This document shows positions 49,676 through 61,055 of a DNA stretch of 64,000 nucleotides, piece by piece. The stretch lies in assembly GCA_004802705.1 (NCBI GenBank), contig SGPL01000006.1, positions 88,445-152,444 on the forward strand, in the 5' to 3' direction. The position numbers and the translations under genes are program-made. Numbering within the stretch: position 1 is the first letter of the stretch; each line of letters opens with the position of its first letter. Origin of the DNA: Bondarzewia mesenterica. Its lineage: Eukaryota; Basidiomycota; Agaricomycetes; Russulales; Bondarzewiaceae. The notes beneath the pieces are model-generated. The model searched no databases. It was not told the origin of the DNA and was given only the letters and a program-made list of their open reading frames with translations.

Positions 49676-52600
49676 CTAGGGTGGATCCCACAAAGGATGG
49701 CCTATACCCACTAAAACCCCAGGGCTATAAAGCCAGTCTTCAGGAAGATTATCTTCATCTTTAAGAACATTGGACCAGGTTTGGAGAACAGATTGTGGAG
49801 ACAGAGCTTTGCGGCCAAATTTTTTATGAGTCATGGCACGATCAAGAGTAAGTCTGGCATTTATAATATAAGCCCATTTATTGTAGATCATTTGAGGGGT
49901 TGGTAAATAGGAAGGATCATCCCCATGAGTGATAACTCTTTCATTTCTAAGTTTCCAAATTAAGAAAGCTGATTCAGAAATAAGAATGCAAAAAAAGGCG
50001 AGAGGTACCAGGAAGGGGCTGGTCTTTATTATTGTGAAAGGAGATGAGAGAGCATCCAAGGATAGTCCCCAGAGAAATTGGTGGGCAAGACTTGTGTTTA
50101 CAAGACCAAAGGGACTTAACCAGTTTCCAAACAATGTGTTAACCTGAGTTAGTGCAGTCAGTCAAGATGTGGTCTAGTGATTCTTCAACTTGGCAAGTTG
50201 AGCAAAGAGCACGCTGTTCAAAGTTGGGAATATGGTCCCAATAGCTACCACAGCGATGTGCATTATGCATTGATTTCCATAAAAAGTCAGCTATTGGACG
50301 GCTGAAGTCAGGATGGCGAGTAGCTTTCCATATAGAGCTGTCAGTAGGTAAATGCTTAGAGGCAAGCTGAATGGCGTAGCGAGTTATGTCAAGGTTAATA
50401 AGAGTAGATCGTCGTATAGTAATAGAACATCTTTCTAAAATTCCTTTATATGCAAGAGATTGACTCAAGGAGGAGAGTTTTGCACCAGTGAGGTGGAAAT
50501 TATTTGCAACAGATAGGTCTATCTGATCAGGAGTAGGTTTTATGGCACCTTGTGATGCAAGATGATCAGCACCTTCATTTCCAGGGTTGCCAGAGTGGCC
50601 TTTCACCCATTGAAAGGTGGTAATAGCTGATCGTTTGCGGAGATAAAAAGCTGTGGCTTGGAAGTAATCATGGTTAGCTATGCCAATCCAGCCACGGTCT
50701 TCCCAGTGGGGCATATGAGTGATAAGGCCTTCAATTACATATTTTGAGTCACTAATAATATGGAGAGGAGCAAAGCTAGGGACAGCTTTAGCCACAGTAA
50801 GTACTGCAACTATTTCACCTATTTGATTTGAAGGCTGAGAGTCAGCAGGTGTGGAGATACGAATGGCATGATTTCTTATATTATTGTGGCTAAACCAAAT
50901 GCCACTGCCAGCACTGGCATCTAAATCGCCATTTTTAATGCAAGAGCCATCAGTATAAACTGTTACAGATTCATCAAGTAATGTAATGCCAATACGTTGT
51001 GAACGATGTGCAGGTAAATGAGATATGGCAGATGGATTTGTAAAGATGCGAAAGCCTTCAGAGATGTTACCTTGAGTTGTAACTGAGGGATTAAAAATGA
51101 TTTTACCAGTGCTTTTGTAAGAGGTCATATTCAAAGTTTGATGCCTTGTTGTAAGGGAGAGGCCATCAATGAGAGGTGAGATATTTGGGTCTCATTTAGG
51201 ATTAAGCATTTTGAGGAGAGAGGAGGCTGCTTGGCTACATTTACTTGGGTTTAAGCAATGAGAATGTTGTCAGTCTGAGTGGCAGTAGAGGCAGGTGCAG
51301 TTACGTCGAGCATAATGTTTAAGTTGAAGGTTAAGAAGTCGCTCACGTTGTGAAAATTTAATTAAATCTGCGACTGTAATAATTCTATGGTTTTCTCTAA
51401 GACAAGAACTTAAAGAAGAGTTATTGAAGCGATTTAGGTGGGCTTTTGCTCCAATGTGATACCAAATAGGCAGATTATTTTGAATTGACTTAGATAATTT
51501 AATTGAAGAGAAGCTTAAATTATATTCCTTTGCTACTCTTAGCATACTTAAAATATCTTTAGGAAGGGCAGATTTAGTAAGTGAGGTTTCCCATGTTTGA
51601 AGGAACAAATTAACTTGAGATAATTTGGAAACTTTTCCAGATTTTAGGGTAGGGTGTTCACTAATGAGAAGGTCTGCAATATATGCCCATGTTGGACGAT
51701 GTGGGCCTAAATGTAAAAAAGATTTAGCCCAAGTTAGTTGAATAGCTTTATTTCTAGATTTAAGGTCAAGGAGTTTGATGCCACCCTTTTCAATAGGAAG
51801 ATAGAGGGTTTCTAAGTTTACAGGAGAGGTTTTAGCAGAATCCCATATAAAGTTGTGAATGATTTTAATCAAAGAGTTCTCAATTTCTAAGGGCATACCT
51901 TGAACTTTAGTTAAGTATTGAGTCATGCCTCCAACTATCATTTGAATGATAAGTGGACACCCTTTTGTTTTAGATGGGTGGCAGCTCTTCCATTTATCTA
52001 AAGATGATGTGATTTTTTCAAGAACTGGACTCCAGGGAGAGGCACCATCAATGTTATTGCCAATCCAAGCACCTAAGGAGCGGACAGCTTCACCTTCATT
52101 AGCAACATGAGTGCCAAGTGGAAAAGGAGCACTAAGATTATTAATTTGANGAGAGAGGAGTACCTGTGATCTGTAGGATTTGTGGCCAATAGGGATAATC
52201 TCAGTCTTACTAAGATTAAAGCGTGCCTTTGAAGCTTTACACCATTTATTTAGTATAGCAGTCAAAGTTTCATAATTATCACCTTCGCTAAGGTATACAG
52301 TTGTGTCATCAGCAAAGAGGGTGGTGATTATTTTATCAGAGATACTAGGAATTTGAAAACCTTGGAGGTCAGAGTTACGAATCATGCAGGCTAAAGGTTC
52401 AATAGCGATGACAAAAAGGAGGCAAGATAAGGGGCAGCCTTGACGAACACCTCTAGTAATTTTCCAAGGAGAGCTGATAACTCCATTAAGAATGACAACA
52501 GATTCTGCATTTTCATAAAGTGAGCGTACAATTTTAATAAAGGAGGCAGGGATGCCAAATTTCTCTAAAGTCAGCCATAAATAGTCATGAGCAATTTTAT

Positions 52601-55085
52601 CATAAGCTTTTTCTTGGTCAAGGGCAACAATGATACCATTCTCTTCCATAGCTTCAGCATAGTCAATCATGAGTTTTGAAAGTTTAACTTGATCAAAGAT
52701 GCTACGTTTTGGTAAAAAACCAGCCTGATTTACATGTACAATGTTAGAAGCAATTATGCTAAGTTTATTGGTTAGAGCTTTGGTGAAGATTTTATAATCA
52801 GAGTTAAGAAGTGTAATTGGGCGATAGTTGGCAATATCACGCTTGTCTTTTTTCTTATAAAGAGGGCACAACCATCCTGAAGAGAATTTAGTATGGTCAG
52901 CAACACCATGTCGTTCAATATCATTGAAGACAAGGGTCAAAATATTTATAATATCTACTGTTGGCTTGCCAGCTTTGGTGTTGGATTCAAATCTAGAGTG
53001 CATAATTTTCCAGAACTCATATAGGATACCATTAATGCCAGAGGCCTTGCCATTTGGCATTGATTTAAGGGAGTGTAGGATGTCATCATAAGTGAGTCGA
53101 CTGGCCAGTTGGTCTTGGTCACTTGGCGATACTGTGGTTGTAATATGGTGAAGAGTTTCAGTGATGGCTTCAGATCGAATAGTGAGTGGTATATTTGAAT
53201 CTTCTTCTTGTAATTGGTTATGGTAATTTCTTGCAAGTTCTGTCATTTGGTCAGATCTAGTGACAAATGATGGTGGATCACTGCCAAGTTGTTTAAGAGA
53301 TGGAATGTAGTCCCTTGGAGTTTTGGTTTTAATGACTTGGGACCAGTATTTACTGATAGTTTCACCTTCAATGCGATAATGAGCTAAAGATGTAGTACGA
53401 GCATTGAGATAACATTTACTTTCTAGATATGCTATTTTTTCTTGAATTAAGCCAACATTAATATTTTGGAGATTTTAGTCAAGGGAGGCAGGGTTGTTTA
53501 AGGTTTTTTTCACTTCCATTTTAAGTTTTTGAATGGTAATTTCAATTTTAGGAATAGCAGTCTTTGCACGCTGACGAGATTTTTGGGTAATAGTATCTTT
53601 GAATTTCTTAAGAAGAGTTTGAAGATTATTCTCATATGTGCGGTTAGTTAAGCTATGAGTAATATCTTGTTGTAATGAGTGAGCTAATGAGTTGAAAGTT
53701 TTTAGGAGTTCTTTATCCTTAAGGAGGAATAATGGTAAGGTCCAACGGCCTTGTCCAATGAAAGGGATTTTGCTATCTATGATGCGCACAGATATTAAGC
53801 GGTGATCAGTCAAAACAGGTGAGGTTTCAATTATCCAGTCAGATGCAGTATTTATAATTGATTCTAAGGCATATATGCAGTCAATGCGTGATTGGCTGCC
53901 ACCATTTGGTTAGGAGAAAGTGAAGTTTTTTTCTGTAGGATGTAGGTTTCGCCAGCCGTCTTTTAAATGAAAATGTAATTTTAGATCAGCAAGAGAACTT
54001 GTTGCTAAGTGAGAGTCACTATGACATGGTAGTCTATCTAAAGAATCTTCAACAATATTAAAATCACCATACATAATATCAGGGTGTGGTAAATCAGAGG
54101 CAGTCCATTTGTTAAGGAGGTCAGACCAAAAGAGAGCATTTTCAGCTGTATCGTTAGGTGCATACACATTAAGGATGTTAATAGCAGATGTAGAATGCCA
54201 GTGGTGTCTAAGTAAGATAGCTCGCCTAGGGATCAAGGTTATTAATTGCGTGTCTTCAACAGCAGTTTGCTCGTGATTTAGTACAAAGGCGACACCGCCT
54301 CTATTAAGATGTGAAGGATTAGAAGAGTTATGGATTAAAATGCGCCGGCCATAAAGGCGATGGAGTGTAGTGACATCATCTTCAGTCAAGTGAGTTTCTT
54401 GAAGGGCTAAAATTCCTAGCCATTTATTTTTTATAAGAGAGCAGATTGTATTCCACTTTGAGAGTGGTCCAGTAGAAGAATTGGAGCTTTTTCCTTTCAT
54501 GTTGAGGGATGCAATTTGAAGAGAGGCTTTTGTGTGTTTTTTAATTTTTTTAGGGCGATGACGAGTATGCCTTTGGTTGAGAGGTTCGGCATTTAGTTGC
54601 TGAGAGGGTGAGATATCAGCTGATGGAGTAGACTGTGTGAAGACTACATCTGGTGGGGTTCCAGTAATTTCACTTTGGGTTTGTGAAGGAGGAGGGCTTA
54701 GATGTACAGCATCCCCGCCTCTGAGGGGAAACTGGTCTAAGTTTCGCATAAGATCAGACATACTACCAGACGGAGATGTTGAGCGAGAAATTCGTGTTTC
54801 AACAACCTCCCTCACCAAGGTTGTAGTTGGGCTTCGTATTCAGTCTACACTTTGCCCAAAGTGCACTCCGGGATTTTCAGCTAGATTGGTGGGGTGCTGT
54901 AACTCGCATGCTTGCAGCCCAGAGCCTGTAGCACAGAGGGGTGCCATCCCTTGCATGGCTCCATCCTGTACTGAACCTCCAGGACTTCGCGGCCTGCCCT
55001 CCCTTGCAGGGGTAACTGTATCAGAAGGGCCTGTGGCTGAAATTGGGGTTGTATAAATTGTCATTTGGTTAGGGTGGCCGTTCAT
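49676..55085 (-). pseudogene. LINE ORF2: endonuclease, reverse transcriptase, RNase H
   Basis: A single reading frame runs from MNGHPNQMTIYTTPIS at 55,085 to about 50,000, interrupted only by nonsense codons at 54,840, 53,910, 53,475, 51,270, 51,192 and 50,139. The endonuclease part shows ASLNMKG, LQETHL, NVYAPND, GDFN and DHRLISV. The RT shows NYRPITLLNSDYKIFTKAL, QAGFLPKRSIFDQ, VALDQEKAYDKI, GVRQGCPLSCLLF and the catalytic FADDT. RNase H has YTDGSCIKNG, GEIVAVL, SDSKYVIEG and NEGADHLASQ, so its D, E, D and D residues are present. The tail CSTCQVEESLDHIL precedes a CAA-to-TAA-like stop. A T7 run at about 49,988-49,994 then shifts frame into SESAFLIWKLRNERVI. Coding-strand base content is A/T-rich compared with neighbours. 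Confidence 0.9.
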
Positions 55086-55388
55086 ACGGTCTGCACTACG
55101 TGGACCGACGTGTGTGCAGAACGAGTAGAGTTACACTCAAAGATCTTGCTATTAATCAAGGAGCGGTCCTAATATTGAAGTAACACACTAGCGGGACCCA
55201 AGTGTGTTTCATAAGGCAGGCGACGAGTTGGATTACAAGTCAGGAGCATAGGTAAGACTTATACATAGTGAGCTTGAGATGGCATGCAAGTAGGTACAAG
55301 ACTACATAAGTATATAAGGGGTACTGTATGCGGAGAAAGGCATGATAGGTAAGGGATATGGCATGTAGTGGGGCATAAAGAGAGGATT

Positions 55389-57238
55389 TTAAGAAGAACG
55401 GTAGTTAGAGGAATCACGATTGCCACCAAAGGAGCGAGTGCCCGAGTCACGTTCACGACGTCTGCCATACCCTCGTCCTTGCCCATGGTTTGACGGTCCT
55501 GACGGGCTAGGGCTGGTGAGTCTTTGGCGTGAAGAGGAGGGCTGTGGATCAGGGTAGCTGGAGGGAGGGGGCCTGTTGGGGAGTGGGGGACCATGCCAGC
55601 TAGGGATGGCAGCAAAAGGACAGAGGCCTCGTGGATGATCAGCACTATGGCACCCAGTACAGGAGTAGGAGCGCTCGGCGTGCCCAACACCATTGAGGCT
55701 CGTGCACATGGGGTTGGAATGGAAGAAGTTTAGGACCTGGTCCCAATCGCCAGGGCTAGTAGTGGGGTAGTCCATGTACAAATGCCAAGCAACATAAGGA
55801 GCACCCCCAGGGATGCGGAGAATGATGTGGTTGGTGCGAATAGAGTTAAGAAAGTATCTGACTCGGTCTTCAGCTGATAGGTTCGCATGTCGGCCGCTAC
55901 TTATGAGGGCTAAGAGGGCGGGTAGAGTTGAATTGATAAGTGAGGTGCGAAGATCACTGGCCAGGCGTTCGTTGCAGTCGTCCCTCGCGAGGTCGGTTAT
56001 AAAGTCCTTGAATTGGCCGACGAAGCTAGGGAGTTGGGGAGTGAATTCATAGAACAGGAGGGTAATGTTGTCACTGGAGTAGACTGCGGTGGTGACGAGG
56101 TCATCGCACAGCTGTTCCGAGATGTTGTAGATTAGGAATGCGTTGGGTTTTTCGTGAGTAGGTGGGGTTGGCAGGATTGGGTTGGACGGCACAACCTGCG
56201 CTTGGGGAGCATTGAGGTGGGTGAGGAATGAGCGTATGCAAGGGAGGGTAAGGTCCAGGTCGTCGACGGCATTATGGCCATAGATGTGGGCAAGACACTT
56301 GGTCGGGGTTTTGCGCCAATCAACTAGTTGGGCAGTGGCAAGCCCCTGGAACGGGCCCGCAATAGATGAAAATATGACCGCTGGCCAGCCGGAGGGNGGG
56401 GGAGGAGTGAAGGGTAAAAATAATGAGACAGGCTTAGCGTTGGGGATGGAACTGCGGTTGATGTCCGCTAAGAGGACGTCCCAGTCTTAGGCAGTGCTTG
56501 CGTGTTTACGGGTGCTGGGTGCTCGCTTAGTGGGTGGGAAGATAGAGTCAGCGTGCCATATGGGGTCGGAGAGGGCGACGACTGATGCTGTTGGGGGAGC
56601 AAGGGGGTTGGGGGATGAAGAGGTGAGGGATGGCTTCAGGGAAGGAGCACGGGTGGAGGCAGGTAACGGGGATGTGTACGCGTCCACAGAGGATATGGTT
56701 GCGGTCTTTGGGAAGTGTAGTCCGGTAAGTATGCTGGCCATATGCGGATTGAAGAGTGCGGTGTTCTTAGAAACTACGAGGTCAACGAGTTAGATAATGC
56801 AGTCGGCGGGGATAGTACAGTTGTTTGTGTAGCCTCCTAGGCTTTGGGGGGGCCCAGAGTGAGCGAGGTGGGCATGGTTGCGTCGCGCGTTGGAAGCAGC
56901 GTGGACAATATGATCGAGGACGACAAGGATGGCAGGGTTGTGGGGACTGGGGTTACTATTGTGGCGACCTGTAGTAGTGTGAGTGGGGCATGGGCTGGCG
57001 GGTAACGTTCAGCAGTTAGGTTCATTCATGGTGGGGTGTGCAGCGGCATACCATGTTCCACAGGAGGGTCTGCAGGGGGCACTTCATTGCGCGCTCTCTT
57101 TTTAATTGCCCGCCCAGAGGCGGGCTGGTCTGGGGCCATGAGGTAGTAGGTGTTGCTTTGGTTTAGTTTTAGATTTGAGAATTTCAAGACAGAGGGGTTG
57201 TAGGAGTACAGATTGCCTGAGAGGAGGCAGGAAGGCAT
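55389..57238 (-). pseudogene. LINE ORF1: gag-like protein with CCHC knuckle
   Basis: Reading begins at MPSCLLSGN (57,238) or MAPDQPASGRAIKKRAR (57,139). Nonsense codons lie at 57,026 (TGA), 56,837 (TAG) and 56,487 (TAA), with a frame change between the last two. The conserved core runs DWDVLLADINRSSIPNAK, PVSLFLPFTPP, GPFQGLATAQLVDW, FLIYNISEQLCDDLVTT and GGAPYVAWHLYMDYP. It ends in a zinc knuckle CTGCHSADHPRGLC (CX2CX4HX4C) followed by a Pro/Ser- and Arg/Gly-rich tail. This is the nucleic-acid-binding ORF1 of agaricomycete LINEs. It is GC-richer than ORF2. Confidence 0.8.
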
Positions 57239-57299
57239 ATGGACGTGCGTCGCTGCATGAATTGCTTACGTGACATAGCTGAGAGGGCCAGTTTTGATC

Positions 57300-57345
57300 A
57301 TTTTTATTTTTATTTTATTTTATTATTTTTATTTTAAGAATGGAC
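57300..57345. repeat. (TTTTA)n low-complexity tract
   Basis: T-rich pentamer-like repeats on the plus strand read as AAAAT-type repeats on the minus strand. It lies between the LINE 5' end and the aldo-keto reductase remnant. It could be the tail of another minus-strand retroelement or a simple repeat. Confidence 0.7.
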
Positions 57346-57419
57346 TTTACTTGTGAGTGGGGGATATTTTATTTTGTTTGTTACGGTATATAGTACAAGC
57401 TTCGCGAGGCCCTCTTTCT

Positions 57420-57746
57420 TGACCTCCTCAGATTGAAATCGACGTGGTTTAGCTTCAGTGTCTTCAGCGACCCCTAGAGTGACTCGTGAACGATGGTCCC
57501 CACATTGAGCATATAGAGCTCCGTAGTGATGAAGAGCTCTGATCGTGGCTTTTCCGATGCGATGATGCTCACACTGAGGGAATCCTCGTTATCATATGCC
57601 TGCGTACTGTCGAGGTGCGTGAAGCCAGCTTTGATCGCAGCTGCAGCCATGTCCATCACATCCTTGTGATATAGTGTTATACCCGTACTAAAGCCGAGCT
57701 AGGGAATGGTGTTGCCATCATTGAACTTTATGAGAGTGTTGGCCAT
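57420..57746 (-). pseudogene. Aldo-keto reductase, truncated N-terminal remnant
   Basis: The start MANTLIKFNDGNTIP is followed by TAG, then LGFSTGITLYHKDVMDM, AAAIKAGFTHLDSTQAYDNE and KPRSELFITTELY. After VHESL another TAG precedes GSLKTLKLNHVDFNL. The DSTQAYDNE segment holds the Asp and catalytic Tyr of the AKR active site. Homology stops near 57,425, in the strand normally reading VDLYLIH, about one third into the enzyme. The break lies close to the (TTTTA)n tract and the LINE 5' end, suggesting loss through transposon activity. Confidence 0.75.
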
Positions 57747-57749
57747 CGT

Positions 57750-59340
57750 AAGTATAGACGGTTCTGTTCATAAATGAAGGGATGGAGTGTGCGCGGCAGA
57801 GCGAGTCACTGAACGACTCCTCCCTGCAATCCCTCGGAGTCATATTGGTAGAACCACCCAAGTCGAGGTGACTACCCGAGTCCTGAGACCGTGTAGATTG
57901 CCTGGCGAAATATAGGGTGCATCCCACTGGGAAGATTGAGCTTTCAAGCATGAGTCCGTCAGGACCACAGATGTCATAGTGAGAAGGTAGAATGTGTGTG
58001 ATACAGCGTTCAGGTGGTGAAACATCAGACCTTGCCTACGAGATGCTCTCGTCAATGAGCGGGTTCAGTGCACGATAATCCTCGTGTGAGTGCGAATGTG
58101 GGTTGTTGCGAGCATTTCCTTGTGGGGGTGGATGCGAGGCATTTTTATTTTTGCTGGTTCTGCGTGCCGAGGCAAATTTCTTCTTTGCATGAAGGTATTT
58201 TTTGCGGGCATTTTAGTAAGAGTTCTTGGTCTGGTTTTTGGAGCAGGTTAAGCAGCAGGGTTGCCAGGGCTAGATCTGCCAGATGGGGGGTGTGCGTGGC
58301 CTGTTCGATCTGGTCTGCTGAGCCTGCAGCGGGAGTCAAGTATGTCATAGTTGGCTGGAGTGGCAGAGATATTGGTTTGTTGGGGGGATTCATTGGTGTA
58401 ATCGACGTGAGGGTAGGGTGAGTTGGAACAAGGTTATTGGGGGGGGGGCTTGAATGTTGCGAGGTGTTTGGTGCTGCCAGTTGGGTAGAGTTAGAGTGAG
58501 AGCGGGAGGGTGCAGTGCACGGTCGGTGCTCCTATCGTGATAACTGGGACTTATTTGACCCTTTTATTGGTATTGGTGTTGGTAGCTTTCAGCAATGCTA
58601 CTGCTCTCAAGCAAAGAGAATGAGCGTACCGTCAGTGACGTGCTATTCTGCGTGAGTGCCATCGACGTCGAGGTCCCACGCTGGCCATCGGCAGCTGCTG
58701 TCAAAATCGTGATCGAGATCGAGGTCGAGTGCGTAGAGGCGAGAGATGTGGAGGTGGAGCGTGCTTGGGGTGAGCTCAAGCTCAGTGAAGGAAATGTCAG
58801 CGCAGGTCTGTGGGGATGGTCAGGTTCGGGTTGACGTGCACCATAAAAGAGAGAACACGTCATGTAGAGTGTAAAAAAAGGGGAGGGAGTGCCAAGTGTC
58901 GGATGGATATGTTCGGGATGCGGGATGCAGTTTTGGTGGTATCGAGGAGATGAGCTAGAGCTTCCAGACTCTGGTGGGAGGAGGAAAAGGGGTTTGAGTC
59001 GAGTTTGGAGGAGGGGGGTTGAATAGGCTTGGTGGCTGAGTGAGTACTCAGCCACTAGGTCATTTAAGCGCGCGTGTCTTATGTAAGGTGCTTTTGGGCA
59101 GCCCTTGCAGATAGGGTAAATCTAATCTTTTCAGGGCAGGAGATGGCCAGAGTGGTGTCAATAGAGGAGATAAGCAAGATTTCAGTAGTTTACATATAGA
59201 GGGACGGGCTCAGTATCTTGTTGTTATCTTGTTATTTTATTTTTTGTCTTTATGTGCATTTTTGAGAGGGGAGTCAGCTAGGGTGGGCAAAGGTTAGAGC
59301 AATATTACATGTTTGTTTAGGGCTGGTCAGATCTAGATTG
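57750..59340. other. Stretch with no convincing gene
   Basis: Opposed open frames occur at 58,068-58,421 (plus), 58,145-58,393 (minus) and 58,564-59,055 (minus), all of low complexity or without recognised domains. I cannot choose a real coding strand. Confidence 0.4.
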
Positions 59341-59346
59341 ATCTCT

Positions 59347-59356
59347 ATATATAAAG
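59347..59356 (+). promoter_or_regulatory. TATA-like box
   Basis: CTATATATAAAG lies about 125 bp upstream of the ATG at 59,480. The sequence is a good TATA match. Confidence 0.4.
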
Positions 59357-59479
59357 GATAGGATTGAGTGGTGCATTGCGTACTGTATACATTGAACTCA
59401 TTCTGCATTCATGCTCGCTACAGCTCGAGACACTCTTCCTTTGATAACTGTCAGTAGCCCTACTCTCCTTACTGACTAA

Positions 59480-59998
59480 ATGTCAGATTTACAATCCCTA
59501 CATTCTTTACGAACTCAACTCTCTTATTCGACAATTTCTCCCTCTGTTTCTGCGGTTGATCCTGGCTTGATCAGCCGTGATGAGGTGAGAGACCATCATG
59601 CGCATTTTAGTGGGCTGGCCATTATGAACATTATCGCTCGCTATAGGCTGGTGGCAGGAGTTATGGTGTGGGTGTTAGAAGGGAGACCCATAAGGTATAT
59701 AGGTGTCAGGATGTGGGTGCGGGCGAGGTGGGGGGGAGAGGTGTTGTATGGGCAGGTGCGACGGGAGATACTGCGCATTGGAAATTGGGTGAAGTATCAC
59801 ATCACTGGAAGTGGTGATCAGTACCTTTGGGTGCCATCGGACAGGATGGCTACTGCTCGCCGCAGTCGAATTCATTGTTTGATTAGCCAGCGATTCCAGA
59901 AGGTGGCCGTTCTTCCAGCAATTAGTGAGGAAGGGCGGATAGATTTAAGTGAGGAGAAGGGAGTTTGGGCTAGGTGGGCTCAGTGGTTTCATAATTGA
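59480..59998 (+). CDS. Hypothetical protein, 172 residues
   Basis: Unrecognised. A single uninterrupted frame from MSDLQSLHSLRTQLSYS to WAQWFHN-stop. The middle is basic and hydrophobic (VMVWVLEGRPIRYIGVRMW), and the end is rich in Trp. The TATA-like box upstream and the open length support a gene. Its position between transposon remnants suggests it may belong to a mobile element. Confidence 0.4.
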   Translation: MSDLQSLHSLRTQLSYSTISPSVSAVDPGLISRDEVRDHHAHFSGLAIMNIIARYRLVAGVMVWVLEGRPIRYIGVRMWVRARWGGEVLYGQVRREILRIGNWVKYHITGSGDQYLWVPSDRMATARRSRIHCLISQRFQKVAVLPAISEEGRIDLSEEKGVWARWAQWFHN

Positions 59999-59999
59999 T

Positions 60000-61055
60000 G
60001 GGCTCTTAGCGGCGGAGTTCAGTTTTTATATGTATATTTTTGTAGGGGGTTGTGGAATTGAAGATGGGCCTGGGGTTAAGACTGAGGATGGTTCACTTTG
60101 AGATTTGTTAATAGCGATGACACCACTGATTACATAAGTATTAGGGTTAGGGGTATGTTGGACTGGAGTATTTTCCAGCAGAAGGCAGCCGTTACATGTT
60201 CATTTGCAGGGCACTATAAGAAGAGGGGGGTAACAGTTTGTGGTTTGTATATAGGTGGTGGTCTACAAGTATGCTCGTCTATGTACTCGTGGGGGGTGTG
60301 TGGGGAACGGGGGAAAAGACGAGGTTTGTGGATGCAAAGGGGTCACTTCTGGGTTGAGAGAGTGTCCTGGGAGGGCATATGTGGTCCGATTCGACCCAAT
60401 TTTGCGTGTGCGCAGGGGGGGCGTAGACTTCCGGGGCACTTTCGAGGTTTGTGAGGCTCTCGTGGGGTTCGAGAGCGACACGCCGCTCGTTGTTGACCCG
60501 CCCTTGCGCGCTGGGGTAGCGTGGGAAACCGAGCCATGGTGGTGGTTCGGGTGCAAGGGGCCTCCCTCTCCCCCACAACGGTGATCTTGAATAGTAGAAA
60601 AGTGACAAACGCAGCAGTCAAACTTCCATAGGTTTTGAAAATCAATCAAGCTGCACAAATGAGCATTGATATTGAGCAATGATGTCGACGCGCAGCCAGT
60701 GCCACTGAATGCGTGTGTGATCACGTCAATAAGTCACGTCATACTGAGACTGAACTGCGACCACAGGTTGAATCGAACCAAGCAACCAAACAGCCTGCCC
60801 TGCAGGAAGTAATCCAACGACGAATTCACTCAGGGAGTGCCGACTTCGTCGGCAGATACCTTGCTTGTTTGTGCAGAGGTCAATCTGAAGTTTGTTGGCA
60901 TTCGTTACATATCAATACAAGTTGGCAGTTGTGTAGTAGTACAGTTTCGTAGTCATCGAATATAGTACAAGTAGGTAGTCGTTGCGAGTTCGTAGGTGTT
61001 CTGTATTTTGTTGTGATGTACGGTTTAAGTTGAAAGATATGTAAGAGACGTACTT
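60000..61055. other. Stretch with no convincing gene
   Basis: Open frames on both strands overlap at 60,098-60,724, none with a recognised domain. The minus-strand frame includes a Pro/Ser/Arg-rich PRKSTPPLRTRKIGSNRTTY. The remainder contains no supported feature. Confidence 0.4.

Larger units (their letters stand above)
49442..57240 (-). mobile_element. Tad-like non-LTR retrotransposon (LINE), near full length, degenerate
   Basis: On the minus strand the order is gag-like ORF1, then ORF2 with apurinic endonuclease, reverse transcriptase and RNase H, then a 3' UTR ending CTATAACGCTCGTCC followed by A9 (T9 at 49,442-49,450). Domain order and the RNase H fit the Tad1/I-type LINE groups common in agaricomycetes. 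The 3' end is set by the A-tail. The 5' end is only known to lie at or beyond 57,238. No target-site duplication was identified. ORF1 and ORF2 carry nine nonsense codons and at least two frameshifts, so this copy cannot move by itself. Confidence 0.88.

Noticed and set aside
56494..56793. 99-codon plus-strand frame within LINE ORF1
   Set aside because: Antisense to the gag-like frame that leads into the CCHC knuckle.
49442..57240. Long terminal repeats around the retroelement
   Set aside because: No long direct terminal repeats were seen. The A9 tail and the endonuclease-RT-RNase H order identify a non-LTR element.
58145..59055. Minus-strand Ser/Thr-rich frames at 58,145-58,393 and 58,564-59,055
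   Set aside because: Low-complexity composition with open frames on both strands. The coding strand cannot be decided.
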